A stretch of DNA of 64,000 nucleotides from Polytrichum commune (GCA_950295325.1 OX485807.1:10195001-10259000); one strand, 5' to 3'; shown: positions 1-12,479, counted from the first letter of the stretch. A program made the numbers and translations. The notes: a model not told the origin generated them from the letters alone.

Positions 1-2600
1 TTGGATTGGAACTCAGTGTTTTAATTTTAATTTTTTTTAATGGATTCTAAGGGTGGAAGGAACTCCTGGATTATTATAAAGTAAATAATTAAAATCTTAA
101 ACATTACAAGAGTGCTTCATAATCTCATCATAGTTTAAGTACATACATGTGTCAAAATGTGTTTGGGGGTGGGGGGGGGGGGGGCAATCTCAACCGTTGA
201 GAGCATAGAAGTTGGGACTTACCACTTCACACGGGGTCCCAAGTCCTAAGTCCCAAGTATAACATGAATGCCCACATGGCAACACGTTTTGGAGGTGAGG
301 CTCAGGGCTTGTGTTGAGAGTTGGGATGAACAAAAAACTAGACCCAACTCTCAACACAAGTTCCGTGAATATTGTTTGCATAAAATAAGAAAGATTCGAC
401 TTTAATGATTGCAAAAGCTACCAACATACGAAAGCTTTTACGTACATATAGGGATAAAAAATTATTTTATCCCAGAAGAATTGATACCCAATGGATTATT
501 AGAGCCATATTGATGTAATGTAACAAACCATATTTCAATGGTTTCTTGAGGCTCAAAAGTTGGGACTTTGCCTCCATGACTGGGGACTTGGGACCTCACG
601 TGAACTGGCCCTTAGTGTCTTCTCTTTTTCTTCGTGCTCTTGGGTTCTTTAGTTTCTTCCTTGTTCTATGTTGTCTTCTTGATAAACGAAACTTGGAAGC
701 ACGGTGCCTTGACAGTCAACGTCTTTTTGAATTTTGCCTCTTTCAGAGAACTTAGCTTAAGATACCCCATTTGATATATATAGCCTTAGATACTCCATTT
801 TATGATATTTTATCTCTCTCATAGGACATAGCCTTAAGATGCTCCATTTGATAGAGTCAGCCTTAGATAGTCTATGTTGATGATAATTCACCTCTTTCAT
901 AGAACAAAGCTTGAGATACTCCATTGAAACTGCCTACTATAACACATTACCGTCAAGTAGAGGTTTTTTGTTTTACGTTGTCATCTATAAAGTGGTCATG
1001 ATAGGCATGGATTATATAATGCACACACTTTTGTGTGTGTAACTATGTATGACGGTGGGGGGATGATGCTTGGTACCAAACCGATCAACACAAAGTCGGA
1101 TCTTGCTTTTGAGCAATTTTCAACTATATTTGTGTAGATTACGAAATCGAGGTCAAGAGAGATACAAATAATTGTAAAGGTGTTTGAACAATCTTGTTAC
1201 ACACTCATATATTTTTAGATTAAAGCCGTGCTAAAGAAAAAATTCATCATGGATACATCTTTCAAGGTAATGGAGAAGTTTTCAGTAAATGAAGATGGTT
1301 CTTGTAAAGTTGAGGCATATGGACAAAGGGATCCCTGTTTCTTTGTATATGCTAAAATCTTTGTTCCCAAAACATGTGAAAGTTGTCTTTCAACCTAAGT
1401 TTATTATTGATTTACACATTTGTTACTGAAGGATTACTCAAAGATGGGAGGTTGGATAACTATATTTTGTGATCTGACTAGCCCTATGAAAATCCCAACA
1501 ACAAAACCATGACACTCGATTGTCTTTAATTTGAGATTAATCGATAAATGTGGAACATTTGAACCTTTGATTAGATCTCTGATTCTCTCATGGTGCAGAA
1601 TTGGATCAAAATCCTTGCAATTTCAAATCACATTGTTTATTAAGTCCATTTTAATAAACAATAGCCTATGAAAGTTAAGCACATGACTTACATTCGACTG
1701 CCATTGCTCTTACATGTCCAAAACATCATTCCTCTTCAAGACACTTACACTCAACAAGTACCAATACATCAAGTTCACCAAGACAATAACACTACAATTA
1801 TGACTTTATTTTTTATGTTAGAGTCTGAATCACTCGGCTTTATAGGACTCATCCTATGCCCACAAGCATCGTACTTGGGACTTGCCTAATTGCTGATCAA
1901 CCTCAATCACTGAGTGTTGATGCTTTAGAAAGCCTATTGCTTTAGCTATGAGACTATGCATGATTTCTAAAAATGACAATAGCATGTCTAAATCATCTCT
2001 CGCCTCCTCCTTATTGTGTGGAGGAAGGAGAGGAGTTGGTTAGACTCTGTAACCACTTCCTAATGGTAATTGCCTCTTCCTTCCACTCTGGATGACTTCC
2101 AACTGCCAATGGTTGGATGAAAGACATCAAAACTTGAAAATTGCCTAATTCGGCTAGGCTATGGCCCAAAATGTGGTTTTACAGTGAAATCTTGTTTTGG
2201 ATGTAGATTTCATGACCTTAACTATTTTGAAGTTGGAATATTCTTTCATATTCTTTGAATTCATTACCTAATTGAGGCCATCATCACAAAACTTTATGGA
2301 AAACCATCAATTTAATGTAATTTTATCGTACTTTAAACAAAATTTAGAAAGTCACTTGTTCAATATCACCTACTTGCACACCACTTCCACCGTCTTCTAA
2401 AATATGTAGACTTTTATTGGGATTTTTTTCATCATAATTTTCTTGGAAAATATTAAAGTATGTTGCACACATTCCACTTAAAGATTGTGCTACTATATAT
2501 ATATATATTCTAAAAACCATCAAAAATTTGCCACTGCATATTCAAAAACAAAAAATATTGGCATCGCATATCCAACATGCTGGAATTGCATTCTCGATCC
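1..2600. other. Gene-poor left end with a minisatellite
   Basis: No convincing gene is visible; open frames are short and unlike known families. A G-run lies near 172-184. The motif GTTGGGACTT occurs at about 210 and 558, each followed by related GGGGxCxxxxGTCC-type text, which suggests a small decayed repeat. A tandem repeat lies at 735-925. The rest is AT-rich sequence in which I recognise nothing. Confidence 0.5.
735..925. repeat. Tandem repeat, about 77-bp unit, 2.4 copies
   Basis: The phrase AGCTTAAGATACCCCATT recurs in diverged form near 754, 830 and 907. Each copy is followed by 'agccttagata' and a 'cctctttcatagaac'-like stretch. The spacing is about 77 bp and the copies have drifted. 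No coding potential is seen. Confidence 0.6.
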
Positions 2601-5125
2601 ACTTTAAATGTTGTCACTAACGTCTCCTAATTGTTGTAGTTTGCCAAAGAAATAGTCTTAATGTTTGAAAATAAGCAATGCAAGTCCTCGTTGAGTGTAG
2701 AATTTGGAAAACACCTCGGATTTGCAAAATAAACATAGGACACCCACTCCAATGCCAAAGTAAGTAATTTAAATAAAAAAAAGTTTTAGAAGTCCCCACA
2801 AACTGTACATTCACGGCCCTTTGTTTCAAACATGCAGAAAAAAATGAAAACCCTTCATTGTCTAAGTTAACACCAATTACAAAAGGGTAGAAGCCACAAC
2901 CACAAAGGATCTTAAACACAAAGTTATTATGGATGGCATCCAAATTGCCCTCTAATATGTGCAAGGCGGCGAGTTGCCAAGGGTGATGGCTTGCTCCCAA
3001 TAGCTCCACCAACTAGCTGTTAAAATTGCACACGTGAACAATGATAACTTGCACCAAGAAGGCATGCAAACAAAACAACAACGAAAAAAAACACCAATAA
3101 GTAGGGCCACAAACCACTGCATGTTCCCATTCAAGCCTTTGCATGCCTCGATACAAAAATGGGCAAAGACAAGCACATGAGTTACCTTTCATGCCCTTCA
3201 CTTTATTCCTCCCTTGCAATGCACATGGCTTGTTGAGATGCTATTTTTCTAACCTTGGACCACATTGCCAACTACAATATGGTGCTTAGTGGTTCAAATA
3301 CAACACAATCGTGAAGGGGTGGCTGATCACATGGATGTCGTTATAGGTAAGCCATTCCTCTCTTTCATAACCATTTTCTTGACCCTTCCAATCAGAGACG
3401 GCAAGCTGATACGGGAAAATCATGCATATGTAGAAACTTGGGAGAATATGTACACATCGAGGTCAAGGTGGAAAGTGAGTTAGTTGTGGAATTCTCTTTT
3501 GTAGATGGAAGAATGTTAAAGGTGCCCTCATCCTCAACATTCCCCAAAACGTGCACATGAACAAGCTCTGTAACCTTAAGTGTTTTGATAGTTTGTCAAA
3601 TAAGAGGGTGTTGTGAGAGTGTTTGCACCACATCTTGGAAACATGTTTCTTCATTATGGGCAACACCACGGCGCCGACCAACACTTGCAAGCATCATTGA
3701 CTTGATGAAACACACATACAACTCAAAAATGCGTCTATCAAGGATCGGCATCACATACTCATCATTCCCAGTCTCCACTACCTTGCCATCTTCAACCATT
3801 GGCACTAAAATTGCCTTGGTAGTGCCATAGTGTTGTTTCAATGTTTCCAGTGCTCAAAAAACACAACCTTGCAAGAATATGCAAGCCAATATTGTGGATA
3901 ACACTTGCCTACAACACACATAACCTCCTGCTAGGGAAACCTCTTCTCCAACTCCTCCATTAGGCGTTAGGCTACAAGGGTAAGTTGTTTCTTCACTAAA
4001 GCAACAATTACATCTCATTTGATGAATGAAACTTCTTCATACTTGTTGGGCAGTCCGTAGAACTCATTCCAACCATGTGAATCACTATGGCATCCTTGTA
4101 TGCAAGGTGTAGCTCACTAGTGTTGAAGCAAAAAATCCAATATAGTTTCACACACATGGATATGTCATTAGCAAAAGACTGAAATTGCAGGAACTCCTCA
4201 CCCTTGGAAGAATAAGTAAGATCAAAATACATACAATATAAATCCGATCAACACATTTTCAAGGTTGATATGAAATCAACTATGTAAAATGCATGGCTTT
4301 GTGCAAATATAATCAAAGTATTGACCAGATACAAACATTGGCATCAATCCAAGAAAAGCAAGCATCACTTCGCTTTCCAACAACATTTTCAAGTTCTTCT
4401 TTGCCGCATGCTCCTTATGTGCATCAATTGCCATTTTTTTGACAATAAACTTGTACTCCTCCAACATCAACCTTGTTGGTCCTAGCATAATATCCATCGC
4501 ATCTTCACATTTTGCAAGATTATTTTGCCCTTCGTCTCAAAACATCCTGCAAACATTTGGAACTCTATCGTGCAATTTTGTGATGCATTAAAGTAGGTGT
4601 AGAGAGTGGCTGGCAACTCCTCTACCCACTTCAAGCTCGAACAAGGTACTATGTGCAGAGAGGCTTGTTTGGTGCACCATCCAATGAACATTGATCATGT
4701 AACGAGTGTGGAAGTTGTGGAGTTGCACCATAACCTTGGTCTTGGCCCTATAAATATCGAAACTTCATTGGTGCCGAATGTGATTAGTTTCTCTTGGATT
4801 TCAAAGCCAAACAAACCACTATATGTCTTTGCCACCTTCATGATTATAGCTGTGAGTTTATCAGTTGTGCCTCCGTCCACCACCCTCTCTGAAGCCAGAA
4901 GGATTGGAGTGCAACTCCAATTAATGACCACATAACCATGAACTAATATCCAATTCTGAGAATCAATGGAGGTGACCTCGTCCACAAAAGGGAGAAGAAG
5001 TGGGCTACCTACATGACCTCCTTTATGTAGTTCAACACAATACATTGAATCACATGCATCATTCTTTACCCACTACTAGTGCTCCAATGGTGGTTGGGGT
5101 TATTCTTGAGTTTTAGGAGCTCAAA

Positions 5126-6090
5126 GAGGTTGTCGCAACCCTTGCTAGCAGCCCTTAACAATCTTGACCATTTTCATTTCTAGCAAGGGTCACGAGTGCT
5201 AATCCTTCGCATTCCGCCATGCTAATGTTAGCTCCCCATACCGCGGACCTCTTCGTTGATAGGAGGGGGACCAACCCTCCTACACTTGCATTCGGGACTC
5301 ACCACTTAATCGGTAACCAATAATAAGATGTGGACTTCCATTCATGAAAATCCAATCTTTAGTTGATCATCGTGTTGCCGGAGCAACACTACAACAACCC
5401 GAACCATACTAGGCAACTATGCCCCCATCTTGGGCCAATGCCCGTGGAGGCTGTGCTGTTCGGCCTCGGGTGGGTTCGGCGGCTACACTGCCTCGCCAAT
5501 ATAAGCCTATAGGACTTTTGATAGGGCCTTTACCCCACCATCAAGAAACCTTTTGTCTCTCTACCAAGAGTTGGCGCCAAGTAGACATTTTCCCTTAGCC
5601 GTTGGGGCTGGGAGCCCCCAACAGCTTCAGGCTTGTATAACTTCATTGGATGATCTTTGATGCTCACATTCAACCACTCCATTGTCATCTACGTTTTACG
5701 TAAATGCCGATGGACTCCTTGCTTGTCCCAAGTATTGAGGACGTTATTCCTGTTCAAACCCTGGTAGTCCCGGGAGCCACTCCTAGGCCACTACTGTACC
5801 AAGGCGTTGTCTTGGGACAACGCGCCACTCAAATCGCCATATCTCCTAGCTCACACCTCTGATTAAGGTGTTCTTGAGCATTTTAGAATTTGCATGCCAT
5901 AAGATACGCATAGCCTATGACTTTACCCTCGTGACTCCTTGTCTCCGTGGGTGGGAGGCGTTCCCAACGCCCAGATCCCTCACCCACATTAGAATCACTT
6001 GGGCCCTCTCACCAACAGCGGCACAAGTCTCGGGTGTCACTCCGGGGTCCCCCTTGTGCCCATGGTGTTTTGGGCACTCCTCATGAAAAG
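5126..6090. mobile_element. GC-rich insertion in the hAT-like gene, possible solo LTR fossil
   Basis: This block is more GC-rich than its surroundings and splits the minus-strand transposase remnant. Homology stops near 6100 and resumes near 5125. Its left part reads TGTCGCAACCC, a start like that of some Ty3/gypsy LTRs. I could not find a clean target duplication, so both edges are approximate. No coding region is seen. It may instead be a non-autonomous element of another class. Confidence 0.3.
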
Positions 6091-6481
6091 GTGCACGATA
6101 GAGATGATACATTTGTTCATTGTCAATAAAAGACATGCCATGCTGCAAGAGGTGGAATATGATTGCAATTGAACATATTTTTATGGTGGTCACAAAAGGT
6201 GTTCTCCCCCATTTTGTGCTCGTGTGAATCAGTAGGAATTCTAACAAACAATCTTTCATTATGAGGGTGCCTTGCGTGGTGCCTTGAATTGTGGTTTATA
6301 TATTTCTCCCCATCGGTAATCCATGCCCGGGCACCAAGGTTGTTTTATGACCCTTGTGTTTCCATAGATTATAAAATTTTGCATTAGAAACTTGGACCTC
6401 CCAATTACCGTATCTTGGAGCACACCTTGCAAACGATTTTATTATCTCATCATTTTCAATGATTGGCTCTACCCATGGCCG

Positions 6482-6499
6482 TGGGGGGGGGGGGGGGGG
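6482..6499. repeat. Poly-G run
   Basis: An uninterrupted run of about 18 G. Similar G or C homopolymers occur near 172-184, 25642-25654, 26000-26013 and 32826-32838. They probably come from repeat ends and are length-unstable. Confidence 0.8.
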
Positions 6500-6981
6500 A
6501 TTCATTTGAAATCCATGATAGTGCTCATGCTATTCACACTTCTGTGACAAGGCCTTTGCTAGAGATTTGGTGGCCAGTGTTGCCATTTCTCCTAAGCCCA
6601 CAAAATCCCAACAAGAACAAGTTTGAGAGTAAGGAGGAAGAGGGTAGGGTTGAGTCCCAAGAGGTCGGATTGGTGAAGGTTAGCAACGGCCCAATTTTGA
6701 GATGTGGGAAACACCCTTGGGCCTCAAGCATGTAGAACAAACCACCATCTTCCAACATTCAAACACATGAGAAAAACTCAAACTTAGCCCCCAATTCGGC
6801 ATATACATCCAATAACTTCAAGAGCTAACTACTTCGGTAAAGGAAAATATATGGTAAAACAAAAAGCAAAAGAGATTGCAAGGTTTTTGAGTCTTCAACC
6901 ACTCACTTTGTTTTCAAATTATCACTTCTAGTTATGGGTAAAGCATCAAATGAAAGCTTTTGAGGAAGCAAATCGAAATAG

Positions 6982-7350
6982 CCTACTCTCACTTCTTAAA
7001 TCTATAATATAGAGGGAGAAAACCTTCAAAATTGACATGACGAACAGTTGATCGATCTTTGAATGGACACTACGCCCAATTGACTTATGAGAGTTCCCAA
7101 ATCACCTACTCTCACTTCCTAAATCTACAATATAGAGGGAGAAAACCCCCGAAATCGACATGACAAGCAACTGATCGATCTTTGAATGGACACTACGCCC
7201 AATTGACTTATGAGAGTTCCCAAATCACCTACTCTCACTTCCTAAATCTACAGTACAGAGGGAGAAAACCCCCAAAATTGACATGACAAGCAACTGCTCG
7301 ATCTTTGAATGAACACTGCGCCCAATTGACTTATGAGAGTTCCCAAATCA
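6982..7350. repeat. Three tandem copies of a 123-bp unit at the 3' end of PLAC8-1
   Basis: Three near-identical units begin with CCTACTCTCACTTC at 6982, 7105 and 7228. Each ends with GAGAGTTCCCAAATCA, the last at 7350. The final TCA is the complement of the PLAC8-1 stop codon, so the array starts at the stop and runs into the 3' flank. The matching flank of PLAC8-2 (about 18960-19106) has a single unit, so the amplification followed the block duplication. Confidence 0.9.
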
Positions 7351-7788
7351 CCGTTCCATTTTGGTGGACTTAAAATCAGGTGCAGCTGTGGGATTCTGAA
7401 AGGTCGAGGCATCTGAATAAGCCGCAACGCCCTGCCGGTCTTTGAGTTCTCGACGCTCTTGACAAAGTGCGCAGCAGTGGCACAAGCAGTGCGTTAGCAG
7501 ATCGCTCGAAAATGGTGTAGCCTTAAGCTTGTACTTGTTCCGAAGCTTTGTCCTCCACTTGTAAGTGTACACGGACACAAGACAGCACGAGACATGACAA
7601 AGGAGTCCATAAATCAAGCCTTGGAGGAAACATGTGTCCACCCAACGGTTGCCTGCTGGATCACTTTCAGTTAGCCCTTCTGCAATTTCTCCAAACACTA
7701 CATACGGGCACAAGCATGTGAGGCAACACACCTCGCTATCTTTGCCACAATCACAAATCCCGGTCTGCCACTCCACTGTCTGTGCCAT
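7348..7788 (-). CDS. PLAC8 family cysteine-rich protein, copy 1 (intact)
   Basis: This is a 146-residue protein read from the ATG at 7788 (MAQTVEWQTGICDC). The PLAC8 family includes plant cadmium-resistance (PCR) and cell-number-regulator proteins, small membrane proteins tied to metal transport and organ size. The sequence shows the family start WQTGICDCGKDSEVCCLTC, then CLCPYVVFGEIAEG, a hydrophobic stretch GLIYGLLCHVSCCLVSVY, the basic KWRTKLRNKYKL, and the second cysteine cluster HCLCHCCALCQERREL. The usual CPC of the first cluster is CPY here. The frame stays open upstream of 7788 but has no ATG, so 7788 is the best start. A diverged copy with one nonsense codon lies at 19104-19541. Family assignment is firm; the substrate is unknown. 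Confidence 0.85.
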   Translation of the reverse strand: MAQTVEWQTGICDCGKDSEVCCLTCLCPYVVFGEIAEGLTESDPAGNRWVDTCFLQGLIYGLLCHVSCCLVSVYTYKWRTKLRNKYKLKATPFSSDLLTHCLCHCCALCQERRELKDRQGVAAYSDASTFQNPTAAPDFKSTKMER

Positions 7789-8343
7789 CCTAGCTAGCAA
7801 CGCGATACTATTTCGGAAATTGATCTGGCAGCTGGTGAAGTAACTGTGGTTCAATAGTTGTGCAGATACGGAGTAGAAAGAATTGTGGCGAGGATTCAGG
7901 AACTAGAGTCAATCAGATGTTTCTATCAAGGCGTTCCAGAACGAGTAGTACCCAATATGGGTTTTGTATATATGGAAAGCAAAGATGGTTGAACCCCTGG
8001 CAATGTGTATGTTGGCTACATAAATTTCTTCACAACGCGCCATAGTAGGTAGCCCACAGCTTTATGGTGCTGGTCAGCATCATCTCTGGCGGATATTTGA
8101 GAGTATTCCAATTTGTGAGTATATATATGGAACAAAGTACTACACCCTTTATGGTATTTAGTGTCACATGCGTAGTGGTGTCACTTACCCTTTTTTGAGG
8201 CGTGTTCTAGGTTGCGTTGTCGATTAACAAGTTCACGATAAGTTTCATCTCATGACACTTGACGGTCAAGTGCGCTTACTATCTTGGCATGAGTATGTTC
8301 AGTAGTGTTATGAGGTGCATGCCTATGTCACCCTTGGTCTACA

Positions 8344-8850
8344 AGTTGACTAAAGTGCACACAAATGACTCTTGCCATTAGTATGCTCAAGAATATCTTC
8401 CTCTTGCATACTAAAATGTATACACATGACGCTTGTCATTAGTATGCTCAAGAATATCTTCCTTTTGCATACTAAAATATATACCGTAACACCATAGCAG
8501 GTTCGTTCTTAAATAATTCCAAAAAAAAAAACGAAAAAGATCAGAAATTCCAGGCCATGAAGAACGAAATTATGGAAAATTATATTATGAAAAGAACGAA
8601 AATCCAGAAAGTTGGGTGAAGCAGACTCTGTTGAAAAAATCAATTTAAGTTGTCATCCCGGTACATCTACTCTGTTCCAGGACGAATTATTTTTTTCCTC
8701 AAAATAGAAGAACGAATTTCAAAAAAATCTATTTTAAGCAAACGAACCTTATTTTTTCAAAAAAAATAAATATTCGTTCGCCAGGTGATAAACCTGCTAT
8801 GGTGTTACGGTACACATGACACTTGTCATTAGTACGCTCAAAAATCATGA
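8344..8850. repeat. Tandem repeat of about 66 bp, interrupted by a MITE
   Basis: Units carry 'catgac(g)cttgtcattagtatgctcaa' and 'atcttcctcttgcatactaaaat'. Two complete units precede 8484. A third is split by the MITE at 8484-8810 and resumes at 8813. The intact units serve as an empty-site reference for the insertion. Confidence 0.75.
8484..8810. mobile_element. MITE of the Tc1/mariner type (TA target)
   Basis: The 327-bp element has 20-bp perfect inverted ends, CCGTAACACCATAGCAGGTT on the left and its complement on the right. It is flanked by TA at 8482-8483 and 8811-8812. Removing the element plus one TA restores a tandem unit matching the intact neighbour except for one base. There is no open frame, so it is non-autonomous. 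Confidence 0.85.
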
Positions 8851-9208
8851 TGACGAATGGAATCATACTGGCAATAAACAGGCGTGAGACTTTGAGACCT
8901 CTAGGCATCTAGATCAGGCCCTTCACAAATATTGCACTTGAAACTATATATCATAAATGTTGTATGCCGTATATGTTATGTGGCATGGACAGCTACAACG
9001 CACTGAAGAAGTACAGAATAGTACTGTCTGTACCTAAGGGTAGTGCATGGCAGGCCTTAACTATCTGTACCTTAGAAGAAGTGTAGTGTGCGGCAAGCCT
9101 TACTCTACCTAAGAAAGTGAATTGTTAGACAATCCATTACATACATAATCAGTATATTCTATTTGAAGGTGTCCAATAATACATGTATATACGTATGCAT
9201 CAGATATA

Positions 9209-9457
9209 TAGGGGATTGTTAAATCGACCATACATTGATTGAAATGACCACAGAGACACGTCGTGTGGTCACATGACTTATTGAAAGATGAACAATTCTA
9301 GTTGTATGTTGAAATGTAAGAAAGAGGAAGCTGAGCTAATACCTTACTCCTTTTTATATGTGCGATGAGAATCAAGTTTTGACAAGTCATGTCATTGCGT
9401 GACATGTCTTTGTGGTTGTTTTAACAAACTACATGGTCAATTTAATAATCCCCTATA
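9209..9457. mobile_element. MITE with TATAGGGGATT ends
   Basis: A stretch of about 250 bp with inverted ends: TATAGGGGATTGTTAAAT on the left, and the complement of TATAGGGGATTATTAAAT on the right. The flanks are TA-rich, so the duplication is TA or TATA. This fits a Stowaway-like element. A (GATA)n microsatellite follows at about 9456-9480. No coding region is seen. Confidence 0.7.
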
Positions 9458-9588
9458 GATAGATAGATAGATAGATAGATGCATGTTTAAAATGAACTTG
9501 ATTTGTTGTTGGTCACCGACAGTTTCCGATCCGTGTCAATCTTCCAAGGGTTATAGCCTTTAGACATGTTTACATTTTGAGAAACTTA

Positions 9589-12257
9589 GGGGTCGTTTAC
9601 ACCACAGACCATGAAGTCATCTCAAGGTCCTCTAAAATATGTGGTTGGTTGCTAAACTCATCCTGGGACCACTTCGGTTTACACCAAGGAAAAAATGTTA
9701 GAGTGATTATGGAGTTCGAGGTCCCCAAAAGACATATTTTAAGGCCTCCACTAACATGGTCCATGTGAGGCCAAACCCCCCACCCTTAAGCGTCCGTAGT
9801 CCGAGTAGTGGGTTTGGGCTCACATTCCTCCGCGGTATTGGATTTGGACTTGGATGAGTCCATAGTGCAAGGTTCACCCTTCAAGTGGTCTTGGATTTAA
9901 CTGGAATTTCACTTTTAACAACTCAATGTACGATTTCAATACGTATGTGGAGAATGCACAAGTTAACTATGTTATTTTAATCTCCTTATGCTCGGGTGCT
10001 ATTTTGTCTTTGTTTGCTTCTAACGTCCATCCGGCTGCTTTAGCTACACAAGCCCTTAAGGATATCCCTCTCCTAAATGGAGTCCGTGCCGTTGACTCTA
10101 TACTACCACTTGAACTATCACTTGTGTATTCCGTATCGCTACTATAAGAGGTCTCACTTGGTGTCTCCATACCGTACATAAGCCTTTAAGTATTAAGAAA
10201 CACTTATGTGACTTATGTCAATCTCTCCCTCGCACCTTTGGTCTTTGCTTCCTTTGTCTTGCCATCGCGAGAGTGCTCCACATTCTCCATTAAGTTGTGC
10301 ACGTGGTTTATTTTTAAAGAGAGGATGCAAGTGTTAAAAAAAACACTATTCTCTATAGTCAATCTCAAATACATTTACTTGTGAAAGCCACACATAACAC
10401 TAACTAGCATAATGTAACTAACTACTTGTCTATGAGCTAATTAGGTAGGCTATCTACTAAGCTCCTTCATGAACCCATCTCTTTACTTTCTAATTACATA
10501 AACCTAGCTCCTTCATAAACCCAGCTCCTTCATAAACCCAGCTTCTTAGCTTCTAACTAAACAAACCCAGCTCCTTCATAAACCCAGCTCCTTCATGAAC
10601 CCAGCTCCTTAGCTTCTAACTAAACAAACCCAGGTCCTTCATAAACCCAGCTCTTTACTTTCTAACTAAACAAACCCAGCTCCTTCATAAACCCAGCTCC
10701 TTCATGAACCCACAACTTTGTAGTTGTAATCTCCAACTACCTCACTAATTATTCAAGCCCTTAACTAATCTTCCTACCTAATTTCCCTAATTCTACTAAC
10801 AACCCCTTTCTAATCACACAATTCTTCTCTAATCCTAAAATCCTAAAATCCTAGAGAGGAGAGGGGGAGAGAGAATTTCCTAACTTCACTAAGACTAACT
10901 AATCCACACAAGTATATTTTTGCACTCATCACAACATCAAGTGCTCAACTCTTAAACATGGAACTTGCAACCACGTGTATTCAAAACATGAACTTAAAGT
11001 ACCACAAATTGGAATCATGAATTAACTTTAAAATCCTTCACGTCAACACTAATTCTACCAAGAGGTCAAGCCCTCTTCAAGGCTAACAAGCCTTGGCTCT
11101 CAAACTAAAAACTAAGCACACACATGTGCTCCAATATGGCTTCCCACACCCACACTTATAACTCGTGGGGTGCCTTGGAGCACAAAGGAAAGAGAGGATG
11201 AGTGAGGGAAGAATGAGGGATTATATAGTAAGCTTGAGGGGGTGAGCACCCTCAAGGCTCACGATAAGCCCTTGAGATTTCCTCCTACTTAGTAGGCGCC
11301 AATCCTATCTTCTAAGCCTTCCTCCCTCAAATGATCAACAAGGATCCTAATTCGAACATTTAACTAGCCTTGGCTTTCTACCTACCACACTTTACCAAAC
11401 TTGGGATGCTTCAACCCAAACTTAGCCTCCTTCGCTTTCCGCCGCCATAACTTTCTCCCCTTACTTTCCCAAATCGTCGCTCACCACTTAATTCAAACCA
11501 CGATGCTTAACTCGTGATTTGATTGGTGCTTTGAGAATTTGCTTATCCTCCACCTTGCATTCTTCCTTGGGCCTTCCCCATTAAGTGGCCATGATGAGGT
11601 GGTCCACTTGTGCGCTCCATGTGATCCTCCATTCATCCCAATTCGAATGCACTTGCCTCTTGAGTCACTTTGGTTGTCTCCATCCATTTGTACTAGCCTA
11701 CTCACTAACTACTCAATCCAAGTTCTCCTTACCTATCCTCATTCACTCAAATCCTTCCGAAGGTAAAAACACAATAACAACTCACATCCTAGCCTCTTAC
11801 AACATGGTACTTCTAAGACTAACATTTCACTCTTTTTATATTTTTGTGAAGTAACATGCTACTTCAAAGTGCATCAACTAACGTTTCAAGGGTCTAAGAC
11901 TAAATGTGGGCACCCTTTTGGGCTCACAGTCCAACATAAGATGTGAAGAGAGGACAAGACAAGAGAAGACAAGAGAATACTCAAACTAGAATTTTTTTTC
12001 AAATTTTTCAATTAACACATGCACTTTTTAATGCATGGTCATTCCTCTTAGTCCACATTCGGTTCACACCTAGTGAAGGGCCTAAAGACTTTGAAAATTC
12101 TGTTTTTGAAAATCGGACCATGGATGTTGGATCATAAAGTCAAACCATGGATGTTGGATCATAAAGTCAGACCATGGATGTTTGACCATAAGTCGCACCA
12201 TGGAAAAAAGGTCATCTTCTATGGTCCGACAACATGGTCCATGGTGTAAACCGGCCC
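9589..12257. mobile_element. MITE (GGGxCxGTTTACACCA ends) split by a solo-LTR-like fossil
   Basis: The left end reads GGGGTCGTTTACACCA and continues to GACCATG. The right end is the complement of GGGCCGGTTTACACCATG. Flanking triplets are TTA and TTC, in line with a Tourist/Harbinger-like 3-bp target. Without the nested fossil (9764-11928) the MITE is about 500 bp. Its right half holds several 'accatggatgttggatcataaagtc' repeats. It lies just upstream of kinase gene 1, so it may sit in its promoter. Confidence 0.6.
9764..11928 (-). mobile_element. Solo-LTR-like fossil, 2.17 kb
   Basis: The element starts TGTGAGGCC and ends GGCTCACA, so it has TG...CA ends. The 5-bp sequence GTCCA flanks both sides (9759-9763 and 11929-11933), as expected for an LTR retroelement insertion. 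A TATATAA-like box on the minus strand near 11225 suggests the minus strand is the sense strand. No internal coding region is present, which suggests a solo LTR or a short non-autonomous LTR element. An array of the phrase CCCAGCTCCTTCATAAA lies at about 10500-10720. The short intact ends and duplication suggest moderate age. Confidence 0.6.
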
Positions 12258-12389
12258 TTCATGGAATAATTCGCAGTTACAGCCGCCCCAGCTCACAAGA
12301 AGTCACTGGGTATGTGCACTCCATCTCCCCACGCGCTTGTCAGGGTTGCGTCTGTGTCGTCACAAATGGAAGCCTTTTGACTGGCGAAC

Positions 12390-12479
12390 ATGGCAAATAT
12401 CCAGGAGGCTTTCCGTGCATCAGAGGCAAAGGAGCTGTATTGCTTCGAGAAGGCTGCTGAAGAGACCTATCCTAGCTAT
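12390..12479 (+). other. Possible extra 5' exon of kinase gene 1
   Basis: ATG at 12390 opens 30 codons starting MANIQEAFRASEAKELYCFE and ending PSY, directly followed by GTAAGT at 12480. The next acceptor (TTTTCCAG, 12777-12784) lies against the ATG of the main first exon, and the phase fits, so splicing would add 30 residues. Kinase gene 2 has a diverged match near 50105-50160, but both splice sites are lost there. It could be a real first exon or untranslated sequence. Confidence 0.45.

Larger units (their letters stand above)
2600..6510 (-). pseudogene. Decayed hAT-like transposase gene
   Basis: Read on the minus strand, fragments in several frames line up in the order of a plant hAT-type (BED finger plus RNase H-fold) transposase. 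A finger-like start with FYNLWKHKGHK lies near 6350-6480. A 'QHGMSFIDNEQMYHL' stretch is near 6110-6160, NPNHHWSTSSG near 5060-5110, and VDEVTSIDSQNW with VHGYVVINW near 4880-4990. Next come TKGKIILQNVKMRWI (4485-4560), 'EEYKFIVKKM' (about 4430) and a C-terminal tail to about 2600. The frame is broken many times by stops and shifts, so it is an old dead copy. A GC-rich block of about 1 kb interrupts it at about 5126-6090. Family assignment rests on remembered motif order, so hAT is likely but not proven. Confidence 0.5.

Noticed and set aside
5080-6100. GC-rich block as rRNA or tRNA genes
   Set aside because: No rRNA core words or tRNA cloverleaf were found; it fits an insertion in the transposase remnant.
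10480-10720. Regular CCCAGCTCCTTCATAAA array as a CRISPR-like array
   Set aside because: The units are contiguous with no unique spacers, and it lies in an LTR-like fossil of a plant genome.
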